From the NCBI RefSeq assembly GCF_003944795.1, contig NZ_RWBG01000003.1, forward strand, positions 62,001 through 126,000: DNA of 64,000 nucleotides. The letters are read 5' to 3'. Shown here piece after piece: positions 8,299 through 16,602 of this stretch. Position numbers and translations under genes: made by a program. The notes under the pieces were generated by a model. It was not told the origin of the DNA. It saw only the letters and a list, made by a program, of their open reading frames with translations, and made no database searches. Positions within the stretch are counted from its first letter, which is position 1; the number at the start of each line of letters is the position of its first letter. This DNA is from Mangrovimonas spongiae. Its GTDB lineage: Bacteria > Bacteroidota > Bacteroidia > Flavobacteriales > Flavobacteriaceae.

Positions 8299-8661
8299 AT
8301 GAAAAATATATTATCAATAGTTTTAATGTTATGTTTTGGGTTAGCCTTTGCCCAAAATAGTGATACCATTAAACCAAAATACGAAAAAAAAGGTAATTTA
8401 ACAGAAGCAACTTATTATTACGATAACGGTGTTGTTAAGCAACATGGTTTTTTTAATAAAGCGGGTGAGTTACATGGCACTTGGTCTAGTTTTGATTTAC
8501 AAGGAAATAAACTAGCTGTAGGAAAATATGAAAACGGAACGAAAGTTGGTAAATGGTTTTTCTGGACAGAAGATACCTTAAAAGAGGTAGACTTTGTAGA
8601 TTCTAGAATGGCTACAGTTAACGAATGGAAAAACAGCTCAACTATAGCAATAAGAGACTAA
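8299..8661 (+). CDS. Small secreted YwqK/MORN-like repeat protein
   Basis: A 120-residue protein with a clear signal peptide (MKNILSIVLMLCFGLAFAQ). It contains two or three short repeats of the MORN_2/YwqK type (YYYDNGVVKQHGFFNKAGELHGTW and LAVGKYENGTKVGKWFFW). Such proteins are often labelled YwqK antitoxins, but nothing here supports a toxin-antitoxin role. The promoter carries the strongest Pho-box-like array of the window, so it may be induced by phosphate starvation. It is divergent from the PiT gene and shares a terminator with the convergent TonB receptor. Confidence 0.7.
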   Translation: MKNILSIVLMLCFGLAFAQNSDTIKPKYEKKGNLTEATYYYDNGVVKQHGFFNKAGELHGTWSSFDLQGNKLAVGKYENGTKVGKWFFWTEDTLKEVDFVDSRMATVNEWKNSSTIAIRD

Positions 8662-8684
8662 AAACAAGTTTTTTTTAATAAGAT

Positions 8685-8720
8685 AAAAAAAAGCTCTCAA
8701 TTTCTTGAGAGCTTTTTTTG
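8685..8720. terminator. Bidirectional terminator between 8299-gene and TonB receptor
   Basis: The stem AGCTCTCAA (8692-8700) / TTGAGAGCT (8705-8713) has loop TTTC, with an A-tract before and a T-tract after it. It can end both the plus-strand small secreted protein and the minus-strand receptor transcript. Confidence 0.85.
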
Positions 8721-8739
8721 TATTAACAAGTAACTATTC

Positions 8740-11619
8740 TTAGAAAGAGTAACTATAACCAATAGAAAACTCGGTTCCAATCTTTCTTTGTGTGTAAATT
8801 AATTCTTGACTAGCTTTGTAAGAGTCGTATAAACTTTCTCTTTCATCACCAAGAATATTATTTATTTTTAAGTCGATAGAAGACTTTTTGTTTTCGCCAA
8901 GTTTTTTGCTAAACGTAAAGTTTAAACTATGGAAAGGCTTGGTGTAAACATCTGGAATTTGTCCCGTACCAACCACTTCTAAAGATTCACCTTGTACGTT
9001 GTAGAACAAACCAGCTTGTAAGCCCATATCGTCATTATCGTAATCGAAGCCAGCATTAATTAAGTACGGCGATTGCCCTTGTAATTCTCTTTTTCTATCA
9101 ATGGTTTCACCATCTCTAGCTGCTAAAACTCTTCTGTCATATTCACTATCAGACATGCTTAATTCTGAGTAGATGTATGAGGCATTAACATTTAATCTTA
9201 GTTTTTCTAAGTTGTTGGTTAAAAAACCAAAATTTTGTCTTAATTCAACTTCTGCACCAACTACGGTAGCATTACCAAGGTTGGCGATTGTTAATTGTTC
9301 TGCAGATGTTGGGAAGAAGGTTACTTCTAAAGGATCTTTAAAATCTTTGTAGAATCCACTAAAGGCAATCATTTGTCCTTTGTCTCTAAACAATTCATAT
9401 CTTAGATCAAAGTTATTAATGTATGTAGGTCTAACAGCATCAAATATTATATCGCCGTTGGCATCTTCAATACCAAAACCATTACCAATAAACGTTCTGT
9501 TGGTAATAGGATCGAAAATCTGTACTCTAGACGCTTCTTTAAACGATGGTCTAGCAGTTGTTCTAGAATATGAACCTCTTAAGTTAGAGTTGTCGTTTAA
9601 GGCATAAATTAAGTTGGCCGAAGGGAACAAATCGTAGTTGTCAATAGTACTTTGTCTATTGTAAACTTCATCTCCTTGAGCATTTTCTCCTGTATAGAAT
9701 AATTGATATAATTCTGTTCTAAGTCCTACAATGGCTTTTAAACTTTCACTTACGTTAAACTCGTTAGAGATGTATGTAGAATACACCATTTGTTCACTTT
9801 CGTAAGCATTAGATGGTTTAAATGTTTGATTATTACCTGTGGCAACTAGGTGTGTGCCTTCACCGCTTTCTGGTGTCCATAAGTTTTCATCCATTAGCAG
9901 TAGGTTTGTATCTCCGTTAGGTACAATGTTGTTTGTAGAAGTCATGAAAAACTCATCTATACTAAAGTCTCTAAACTTATAGACATAATTACCACCAACT
10001 TGAAATTTAGCAGGTCTGTTAAATAGTTCATACTTTTTATCAAAATCTGCTTTAAATACCCAACTTTCTTCTAATAAGTTTCTCCAAAGTCTGGTAGGGT
10101 TTGTCGTTGTACTAGGATCAATTATATATTGATTTTCTTGCGTTACAACAAGAGGTGTAATTCTATGGTCTTTATCTTCTACTTTAGAAAAAGATGGTGA
10201 TAAGGTCCAATCGAAATCCCAACCAGAATTAGCACCTAATTTATGGCTACCGCTTAAGTTAAAGTTTGTAATAGAACGTTCGGTGTAAAGTAAGGCGTCT
10301 TTTACAACATCTTCGTAAGCTCCACCGGCGTTATCTTGAGATAAATCTTGATCGAAGAATCCTGCTGACGATTCGCCATTTTGAATATGAAGTGCCGTAA
10401 ATCTATATTTTGATAAATCGGTTTTAAAAGTTAAGCCTACAAGCGTATTAACTAATACTTCGTTTATCCCTTCGCTACCTTTACTGTATAAAGAATAGCG
10501 AGGCTGGTATACACTTTTGTCTGCATCTTTTATGGCAGCACCATCAATTCTATCTTCATAAAATGTGGTGTTGTTTTTATATGAAGCAGAAGCTAAATAG
10601 CCTAATTTGTTGCCATTTTTACCTACCTCGTATTGATTTCCTGCGGTTAATCCTAAGCTAAAATTAGGAGCACTTGTTGCTTTATCTGCTTTAAGTTGTT
10701 CTTGAAATCTATTGGTTAAACTAGTCAGTAAAACTTTATTTTCAAACGTACCAGGAATTGGTTGGTATCTGTTTATTGGACGGTTTCTAGTACCATCGTC
10801 GTAACCAAAAAAGTCTGTATCACTGCCATCGTAAGTTAAAAACTTATCGTTAAAGTGCATGGTTGGGTTATAACCAAAACCAGCAGAGATACTATATTCA
10901 GCTTTTGTAGGGAAATCTTTAGTAATAACATCTACAATACCACCAGTAAAATCGGCAGGCTGATCGGCATTAGCCGATTTAAGGACAATAACGTTGTCTA
11001 TAATATTAGTAGGAAAAATATCCATAGGAATGGTGTTTCTGTCTGGATCTAATCCAGGGATATCAACACCATTTAAAATAGATTTTGTGTAACGATCTCC
11101 AAGACCTCTTACATACACGTATTTTCCGCCTTGTACAGAAACTCCAGGAACACTTTTTACAGCACTTGCTATATTGCTAGCTCCAGTTTTCTTTATGCTT
11201 TGTGCCGAAAGACCATCCATAACCACAGCAGATTTACGCTGCATGTTTAAAACGGCATTTTCGGTATTTCTTTTAACGCTTGTTGTAATAACAACTTCAT
11301 CTAATGAATTTGTCGTTAACGTAACATCTAATACGGTAACATCATTTGCCTTAATAACCACGTCACTTATTTCTTTGGTTTCGTAACCTACAAAAGAGAA
11401 AATTAAAGTGTAAGTACCTGCCTCAAGCTCTAATTCATATTTCCCATCGAAATCTGAAGTCGTTCCTTTAGTGGTATTTTTTATAATGACGTTGGCAAAA
11501 GGCATAGGGTCAACAAATTCACCATCAATTATAGTACCAGCTACTTTACCTGTTTGTGCATAACCTAATAAAGTTACAAACAACAAAGATAGCGTGAGTA
11601 ATATTTTGTTTTTTTCCAT
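8740..11619 (-). CDS. TonB-dependent outer-membrane receptor with CarboxypepD_reg-like domain
   Basis: A 959-residue protein with a signal peptide (about 1-21), an N-terminal carboxypeptidase-regulatory-like domain (about 24-110: GKVAGTIIDGEFVDPMPFAN and TTSDFDGKYELELEAG), a plug domain (SIKKTGASNIASAVKSVPGV and YVRGLGDRYTKSILNGVDIP), and a beta-barrel ending in the aromatic GYSYSF typical of outer-membrane insertion. No SusD-like partner is present, so this is not a standard SusCD pair. Upstream on the same strand lies a beta-solenoid lipoprotein gene. Its leader has a perfect 12-bp inverted repeat. The substrate is unknown; the PiT and Pho-box neighbourhood suggests a phosphate-related ligand. 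Confidence 0.93.
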   Translation of the reverse strand: MEKNKILLTLSLLFVTLLGYAQTGKVAGTIIDGEFVDPMPFANVIIKNTTKGTTSDFDGKYELELEAGTYTLIFSFVGYETKEISDVVIKANDVTVLDVTLTTNSLDEVVITTSVKRNTENAVLNMQRKSAVVMDGLSAQSIKKTGASNIASAVKSVPGVSVQGGKYVYVRGLGDRYTKSILNGVDIPGLDPDRNTIPMDIFPTNIIDNVIVLKSANADQPADFTGGIVDVITKDFPTKAEYSISAGFGYNPTMHFNDKFLTYDGSDTDFFGYDDGTRNRPINRYQPIPGTFENKVLLTSLTNRFQEQLKADKATSAPNFSLGLTAGNQYEVGKNGNKLGYLASASYKNNTTFYEDRIDGAAIKDADKSVYQPRYSLYSKGSEGINEVLVNTLVGLTFKTDLSKYRFTALHIQNGESSAGFFDQDLSQDNAGGAYEDVVKDALLYTERSITNFNLSGSHKLGANSGWDFDWTLSPSFSKVEDKDHRITPLVVTQENQYIIDPSTTTNPTRLWRNLLEESWVFKADFDKKYELFNRPAKFQVGGNYVYKFRDFSIDEFFMTSTNNIVPNGDTNLLLMDENLWTPESGEGTHLVATGNNQTFKPSNAYESEQMVYSTYISNEFNVSESLKAIVGLRTELYQLFYTGENAQGDEVYNRQSTIDNYDLFPSANLIYALNDNSNLRGSYSRTTARPSFKEASRVQIFDPITNRTFIGNGFGIEDANGDIIFDAVRPTYINNFDLRYELFRDKGQMIAFSGFYKDFKDPLEVTFFPTSAEQLTIANLGNATVVGAEVELRQNFGFLTNNLEKLRLNVNASYIYSELSMSDSEYDRRVLAARDGETIDRKRELQGQSPYLINAGFDYDNDDMGLQAGLFYNVQGESLEVVGTGQIPDVYTKPFHSLNFTFSKKLGENKKSSIDLKINNILGDERESLYDSYKASQELIYTQRKIGTEFSIGYSYSF

Positions 11620-11656
11620 CTGTGCTTTTTTGTTATTTCTTAACTTTCAGATGTTA

Positions 11657-11690
11657 CTATAAAAACTTGTATGAGTTTAAGTTTTTATAG
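11657..11690. promoter_or_regulatory. Perfect 12-bp inverted repeat upstream of the TonB receptor
   Basis: CTATAAAAACTT (11657-11668) and AAGTTTTTATAG (11679-11690) are exact reverse complements with a 10-nt spacer, starting 38 bp before the receptor ATG. With no T-tract following on the minus strand it does not look like a terminator. It could be an operator or an mRNA leader hairpin. Confidence 0.5.
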
Positions 11691-11716
11691 CTATTCCTAA
11701 TCTTTAAGAAAGATTT

Positions 11717-11762
11717 AAAAAAAGCACTAAAGCCCTAATTGTTTTAGGTGAGCTTTAGTGCT
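11717..11762 (-). terminator. Terminator between the beta-solenoid lipoprotein and the TonB receptor
   Basis: The 11-bp stem AGCACTAAAGC (11723-11733) / GCTTTAGTGCT (11752-11762) has an inner CCTAA/TTAGG helix. On the minus strand it is followed by a run of seven T. It lies 15 bp past the lipoprotein stop and upstream of the receptor, so the two genes are probably transcribed separately or with partial read-through. Confidence 0.75.
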
Positions 11763-11777
11763 TAAATATTGTTTTGT

Positions 11778-13049
11778 TTAGAAGTCTAAAGCTCCAGTTT
11801 CGCTTGCGTATGTCCAAATGAAAACAGACGTGTCAGCTCCTGTAGTTTGGCTTCCTTGAGTAACAGCAGTTGCTTCGGTACCAAAGTTAGGTGCGCTTAC
11901 TGATGAAGTGTTATTGAAAATATCTGATACGTTAGCAACACCTGTTGGTAATGCAACTTCCCAGTTAGATAATGTTAAGTCACCATTGTTATAGTTATTA
12001 GCAACACCGTCGTTATCTATTTCAACATCTGAACTTTCTTTAAAGTTAAATGCGTAGATATTGTTGTTTGCACCCATAGCGTTACTTCTAAAGTCTGCAT
12101 ATTCTCCACCTGCAGTATCTAAGTTACCTTTCATAGTAACATTTTGAAGCGTGTAAGATCCTACAGCAGAACCTTCAGGGCCGTCAATTTCTAGGGCATG
12201 GTCAGAGTTTCCACCTAAGATAATAACAGCGTTATCAATAGTTCCAGAATAAGCTTGGTCAATATCAAGAGCGTCATCACCTTGTCCCCAAACTAATAAG
12301 TTAGAAGCATCTACAGTACCACCAAAGAACTCGATACCATCATCAACGTTACCAACTACTTCAACGTGGTCTATTTCAGTACCTCTACCAACACCACCTA
12401 GTGTTAATCCGTTAATTTCGTTACCTTCACCAATTAAAGTACCACCGTGTCTTATAGATACGTGTTTAATTATACCTGAACCATCTTCTGGATCTGTACC
12501 ACCATAAAGACCAAACGTATCATCAGCAGGAATTCCTTCAATTTGCACTTCTTCAACATCTCCTGATAAAGAACAAGGTGCATAGCCCATTACTAAAAGA
12601 CCACCCCAAAGACCTTGGTTAGTTTCATCTAAGTTAGTACCAGCAGTTTCCCCGCAAGAAATGTTATCACTTTCTGATGTAAATATGATTGGTTCTTCTG
12701 GCGTACCTACAGCCTGGATGTTTCCACCTCTAGCAACAATTAATGCAGAAGATAATGATCCTTGACCAGCACGTCCTTTAATAATAGTTCCTGGCTCGAT
12801 AGTTAGTGTAACGCCATCCATAACAACAACTTTTCTATCTAATACATAAATATTGTCGTTAGTCCAAGTTTCATTTAAAGCAATACCACCAGCTTTAACT
12901 ATAGTAGGACATGTGTCTTCGCTACCACCACCAGTATTATTGTTGTTAATTGTAGTCTCTTCAATAACGATTGGTGTATCGTCATCTTTAAAGCAGCCTG
13001 TTAAAACTAATGATAATAGTGTTATTACGGCTAAAGTTAATTTTCTCAT
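11778..13049 (-). CDS. Beta-solenoid (right-handed helix-like) lipoprotein
   Basis: A 423-residue protein with a lipoprotein signal ending in the lipobox LTGC, so it is membrane-anchored. After a Thr/Asn/Gly-rich linker come repeats rich in Gly, Val and Asn typical of parallel beta-helices (VVVMDGVTLTIEPGTIIKG, LTLGGVGRGTEIDHVEVVG and DDGIEFFGGTVDASNLLVWG). Homologues in flavobacteria are often mislabelled multidrug transporters, but there is no transport domain. It precedes the TonB receptor on the same strand and may be its surface partner. ATGTT repeats spaced 11 bp lie upstream. Confidence 0.75.
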   Translation of the reverse strand: MRKLTLAVITLLSLVLTGCFKDDDTPIVIEETTINNNNTGGGSEDTCPTIVKAGGIALNETWTNDNIYVLDRKVVVMDGVTLTIEPGTIIKGRAGQGSLSSALIVARGGNIQAVGTPEEPIIFTSESDNISCGETAGTNLDETNQGLWGGLLVMGYAPCSLSGDVEEVQIEGIPADDTFGLYGGTDPEDGSGIIKHVSIRHGGTLIGEGNEINGLTLGGVGRGTEIDHVEVVGNVDDGIEFFGGTVDASNLLVWGQGDDALDIDQAYSGTIDNAVIILGGNSDHALEIDGPEGSAVGSYTLQNVTMKGNLDTAGGEYADFRSNAMGANNNIYAFNFKESSDVEIDNDGVANNYNNGDLTLSNWEVALPTGVANVSDIFNNTSSVSAPNFGTEATAVTQGSQTTGADTSVFIWTYASETGALDF

Positions 13050-13152
13050 TTTACTTTTTTTAAATTATTTAAGTTGCATTGATTTATTGGCGCAAAGAAA
13101 CAGCTACATTGTAAAGTCTAGGTTAATTGAGAATTAAAACTATATGATGATA

Positions 13153-13214
13153 ATGTTTAATTAGTGTTAACACCTAGCTTAATATAGGTGTAATAGCAAA
13201 CATTAATTTAACAT
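13153..13214. promoter_or_regulatory. Pho-box-like repeats upstream of the lipoprotein gene
   Basis: On the minus strand (coding strand of the lipoprotein), two ATGTT motifs are 11 bp apart (plus-strand AACAT at 13199-13203 and 13210-13214). On the plus strand ATGTT at 13153 and GTGTT at 13164 are also 11 bp apart. Between them lie a GTGTTAACAC palindrome (13164-13173) and an ACACCTA/TAGGTGT inverted repeat (13170-13176 and 13185-13191). This resembles the array at 8211-8254 but is shorter. Confidence 0.4.
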
Positions 13215-13249
13215 TGAAATGGTTATCTTGCACGCTTTAAACTATTAAG

Positions 13250-14593
13250 ATGAACTGGGAACAATTACTATCGTTAAAACGTTTTGGAGACACTAATAAA
13301 AGATTACGAAAAGAGCAGGATGAAACCAGATTAGGGTTTGAAGTAGATTATGATCGTGTTATTTTCTCTTCAGAGTTTAGGAGCCTTCAAGATAAAACAC
13401 AGGTTATTCCATTATCGAAGATTGATTTTGTGCATACCAGATTAACACATAGTTTAGAAGTAAGTGTTGTAGCAAGAACGCTAGGTAGAAAAGTAGGCGC
13501 CAAGTTACTTGAGAAATATCCGCATTTAAATACGGTTCACGGGTACCAAGCTAATGATTTTGGTGCTATTGTAGCTGCCGCTGCCTTGGCCCATGATATA
13601 GGTAATCCGCCGTTTGGACATTCTGGCGAAAAAGCTATTGGTGAGTTCTTTAAAAACGGAAAAGGAACAAACTTTAAGTCTTTTTTAACCGATAAAGAGT
13701 ATCAAGATTTATGTGATTTTGAAGGTAATGCCAATGGCTTTAAAATTTTAACCGAAAGTCGCCAAGGAAGAGAAGGTGGCTTGCGATTAAGTTATGCCAC
13801 TTTAGGCGCTTTTATAAAATATCCTAAAGAGTCCCTACCTAAAAAACCTACGGCTCATATTGCCGATAAAAAATACGGTTTTTTTCAGTCTGAAAAAGAG
13901 GTGTTTCTAGATGTTGCCAAAGAGCTTGGTTTAATTAGTACAGGGAAAGATGATAATGTAAGCTTTTCACGTCATCCATTAGCATACCTGGTGGAAGCTG
14001 CCGATGATATTTGCTATACTATTATCGATTTTGAAGATGGAATTAATTTAGGGTTAATTCAAGAAGAGTACGCGTTAGAGTATTTAATCAAATTGGTGAA
14101 AACCAATATTAATACTAAGAAATATCAGAATCTATCCAACACACAAGATCGTCTAAGTTATTTAAGAGCTCTAGCAATTAATACACTAATTAATGAAGCT
14201 GTTGAAGTGTTTTTAGATAATGAAACCTCTATTTTAAAAAATAACTTTCCGCATGCACTATTGGATAAATGTGCTTATGAAGCTCAAATAAACGATATTA
14301 TAGCTATTAGTATTAAAAATATTTATCAATCTAAAGAAGTTATAGATAAAGAAATAGTAGGTTACGAAGTGATAAATAAACTATTACATGTTTACACTAA
14401 AACCGTGCAAAACAAAGTTGAAGGTGATTTAACAAATTTTGATAAATTAATTCTTAGGTCTTTGCCAGAAACCGTCAATTTAAATCATGACGATTTGTAT
14501 AATAACCTAATGTCTATTTGTAATTACATTTCAAAACTGTCTGATGGTAAGATAAAAGAAACCTATTTAAAGCTAATGGGACAAAATGTATAA
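13250..14593 (+). CDS. dgt: Deoxyguanosinetriphosphate triphosphohydrolase
   Basis: A 447-residue HD-superfamily enzyme. The metal site is visible as RLTHSLEVSVVARTLG, the HD pair in AAALAHDIGNPPFGHSGE, and a distal Asp in LVEAADDICYTIIDFEDG. Dgt hydrolyses dGTP (and in relatives other dNTPs) to the nucleoside and tripolyphosphate, controlling dNTP pools. The N-terminal EQDETRLGFEVDYDRVIFSSEFRSLQDKTQV is characteristic. It is a single gene, divergent from the lipoprotein and convergent with dxs. Confidence 0.94.
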   Translation: MNWEQLLSLKRFGDTNKRLRKEQDETRLGFEVDYDRVIFSSEFRSLQDKTQVIPLSKIDFVHTRLTHSLEVSVVARTLGRKVGAKLLEKYPHLNTVHGYQANDFGAIVAAAALAHDIGNPPFGHSGEKAIGEFFKNGKGTNFKSFLTDKEYQDLCDFEGNANGFKILTESRQGREGGLRLSYATLGAFIKYPKESLPKKPTAHIADKKYGFFQSEKEVFLDVAKELGLISTGKDDNVSFSRHPLAYLVEAADDICYTIIDFEDGINLGLIQEEYALEYLIKLVKTNINTKKYQNLSNTQDRLSYLRALAINTLINEAVEVFLDNETSILKNNFPHALLDKCAYEAQINDIIAISIKNIYQSKEVIDKEIVGYEVINKLLHVYTKTVQNKVEGDLTNFDKLILRSLPETVNLNHDDLYNNLMSICNYISKLSDGKIKETYLKLMGQNV

Positions 14594-14671
14594 TTATTTT
14601 AGCTGTTAAAGAGGCTAATATAAAAATAACAGTTCTCAAATAGTTAGTTTTATGTAGATTCAAATATTGAT

Positions 14672-16441
14672 TTAGATTAATGTGTCTAAAAGTGTTTTAA
14701 TATTTTTAGAATCAATTTTGCAAATGTGATGTAATTCTTCTGTTGTTCCGTGTTCTATAAATTGGTTTGGGACTCCCAATGTTTTAATGGTGTTTTTATA
14801 CTTGTGTTTTGTGCAGAACTCAGAAATGGCACTACCAAAACCACCAATTACAGTACTATCTTCAATTGTAATAATAGTTTGATACTTTAAAAAGATGTCA
14901 TGAAGTAAATTTTCGTCTAAAGGAGCCAAAAAGCGCAAGTCGTAATGAGAAACTTTTTCGTTGTTTTTTATTTTATCAATAGCTTTAGTCACGTTTTGTG
15001 CTATACTTCCTAGGCTTAAAACAGCTATGTCGCTTCCAGATTTTAATTTAACTCCTTTACCAATAGGTGTTTCTTTAAAAGGTTGTTGCCAATCAGTAAT
15101 CTGTCCTCTACCTCTTGGATAACGAATAGCAATAGGTTTATTTAAACCTAATTGAGCTGTGTAAAGAATATTGCGAAGTTCAATTTCATTTCTTGGGGCA
15201 AAAATAATAAGATTAGGAATGCACCTTAAATAAGCCAAATCAAAAACACCATGATGTGTGGCGCCGTCATTTCCAACTAAACCAGCGCGATCCAAACAAA
15301 AGATTACGGGCAGTTTTTGTAAGGCAACATCGTGTATAACTTGGTCGTAGGCTCGTTGAAGAAATGTTGAATAAATATTACAAAACACCATAAAACCTTG
15401 TGTTGCCATGCCAGCTGAAAGTGTTACAGCATGCTGTTCGGCTATACCAACATCAAAAGCGCGATCAGGAAAGACGTCCATCATATATTTTAAAGAACTT
15501 CCTGTAGGCATGGCTGGTGTAATACCAACAATTTTGTCGTTTTTCTTGGCTAGTTCTACAATGGTTCTTCCAAAAACATCTTGAAATTTTGGTGGTTCAT
15601 TGCCGTTAGTTTTTTGGGGTAAAAGGTCGCCTGTTTTGGAATCAAATTTACCAGGCGCATGATACTTAACTTGATTTTCCTCAGCTTGTTTTAATCCTTT
15701 TCCTTTAGTAGTTATAACGTGAAGTAGCTTTGGGCCTTCAACAGATTTTAATCTATTTAACTCACTAATTAATAAAGGAAGATCATGTCCATCAATTGGA
15801 CCTGAATAATTAAAATTAAGAGCTTCAAAAATATTGTCTTGCTTTTGAGTACCTTTTTTAACATTGGTTAGGTATTGTTTTAAAGCACCAACGCTTGGGT
15901 CTATACCAATAGCATTATCGTTTAAAATAACTAATAGGTTGGCTTTGGTTACACCAGCATGGTTTAAACCTTCAAAGGCCATGCCGCTAGCGATAGAAGC
16001 GTCACCAATTACTGCAATGTGGTGTTTGTTTTCACCTTTTAATTTGGATGCAATAGCCATTCCTAAAGCAGCGGAAATGGATGTGGAAGAATGCCCAACA
16101 CCAAAAGCATCGTATTCACTTTCTGAACGTTTTGGGAAGCCACTTATGCCATTAAGTTGTCTGTTTGTATGGAAGATATCACGTCTTCCTGTAAGTATTT
16201 TATGGCCATAAGCTTGGTGGCCTACATCCCAAATTAATAAATCGTTTGGAGTATCAAACACATAATGTAAGGCAATGGTAAGTTCAACAACCCCTAAGCT
16301 AGCTCCTAAATGACCTTCTTTTGTGGCAACTACATCAATAATAAACTGTCTTAAGTCTTTGGAAATAGTTTTTAAATCACTTATGCAAAGTTTTTTTAAA
16401 TCTTTTGGTGAGTTAATAAGATTTAAAGAAGGTTTCTTCAT
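14672..16441 (-). CDS. dxs: 1-deoxy-D-xylulose-5-phosphate synthase
   Basis: A 589-residue thiamine-diphosphate enzyme that condenses pyruvate and glyceraldehyde-3-phosphate, the first step of the MEP isoprenoid pathway. The TPP motif reads IGDASIASGMAFEGLNHAG. The N-terminal REFIID-like helix with GHLGASLGVVELTIALHYVF and the pyrimidine-domain segment DVGIAEQHAVTLSAGMA are typical. It is slightly shorter than many Dxs proteins (about 620-640), mainly in linkers. Possible -7 box TAATTTTG on the minus strand at 16481-16488. Its product feeds the polyprenyl synthase encoded at 30955. Confidence 0.95.
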   Translation of the reverse strand: MKKPSLNLINSPKDLKKLCISDLKTISKDLRQFIIDVVATKEGHLGASLGVVELTIALHYVFDTPNDLLIWDVGHQAYGHKILTGRRDIFHTNRQLNGISGFPKRSESEYDAFGVGHSSTSISAALGMAIASKLKGENKHHIAVIGDASIASGMAFEGLNHAGVTKANLLVILNDNAIGIDPSVGALKQYLTNVKKGTQKQDNIFEALNFNYSGPIDGHDLPLLISELNRLKSVEGPKLLHVITTKGKGLKQAEENQVKYHAPGKFDSKTGDLLPQKTNGNEPPKFQDVFGRTIVELAKKNDKIVGITPAMPTGSSLKYMMDVFPDRAFDVGIAEQHAVTLSAGMATQGFMVFCNIYSTFLQRAYDQVIHDVALQKLPVIFCLDRAGLVGNDGATHHGVFDLAYLRCIPNLIIFAPRNEIELRNILYTAQLGLNKPIAIRYPRGRGQITDWQQPFKETPIGKGVKLKSGSDIAVLSLGSIAQNVTKAIDKIKNNEKVSHYDLRFLAPLDENLLHDIFLKYQTIITIEDSTVIGGFGSAISEFCTKHKYKNTIKTLGVPNQFIEHGTTEELHHICKIDSKNIKTLLDTLI

Positions 16442-16553
16442 ACAGAATATAGTTTTTTTAAAAAAAATGGTTAAAGTTTACAAAATTACCAAAATTTGAA
16501 AGGCTAGATTTAAAATTTAGTGCTTTTTAAGTAGGAAAAAGTAAGTTACTGTA

Positions 16554-16561
16554 TATATTTG
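16554..16561 (+). promoter_or_regulatory. -7 promoter box (TATATTTG) of the M36 protease gene
   Basis: TATATTTG fits TAnnTTTG and lies 41 bp before the ATG at 16603. The leader after it is A-rich (taaatttaaagataaaaaa), as is usual for translation starts in this phylum. Confidence 0.5.
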
Positions 16562-16602
16562 CGTCTAAACTAATTATATAATCTAAATTTAAAGATAAAA
16601 AA

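Noticed and set aside
8299-8661. Toxin-antitoxin role for the YwqK-like protein
   Set aside because: It has a signal peptide and no toxin gene next to it; the family name is misleading.
11778-13049. Multidrug transporter label for the beta-solenoid lipoprotein
   Set aside because: There are no membrane helices apart from the lipoprotein signal; the repeats fit a beta-helix.
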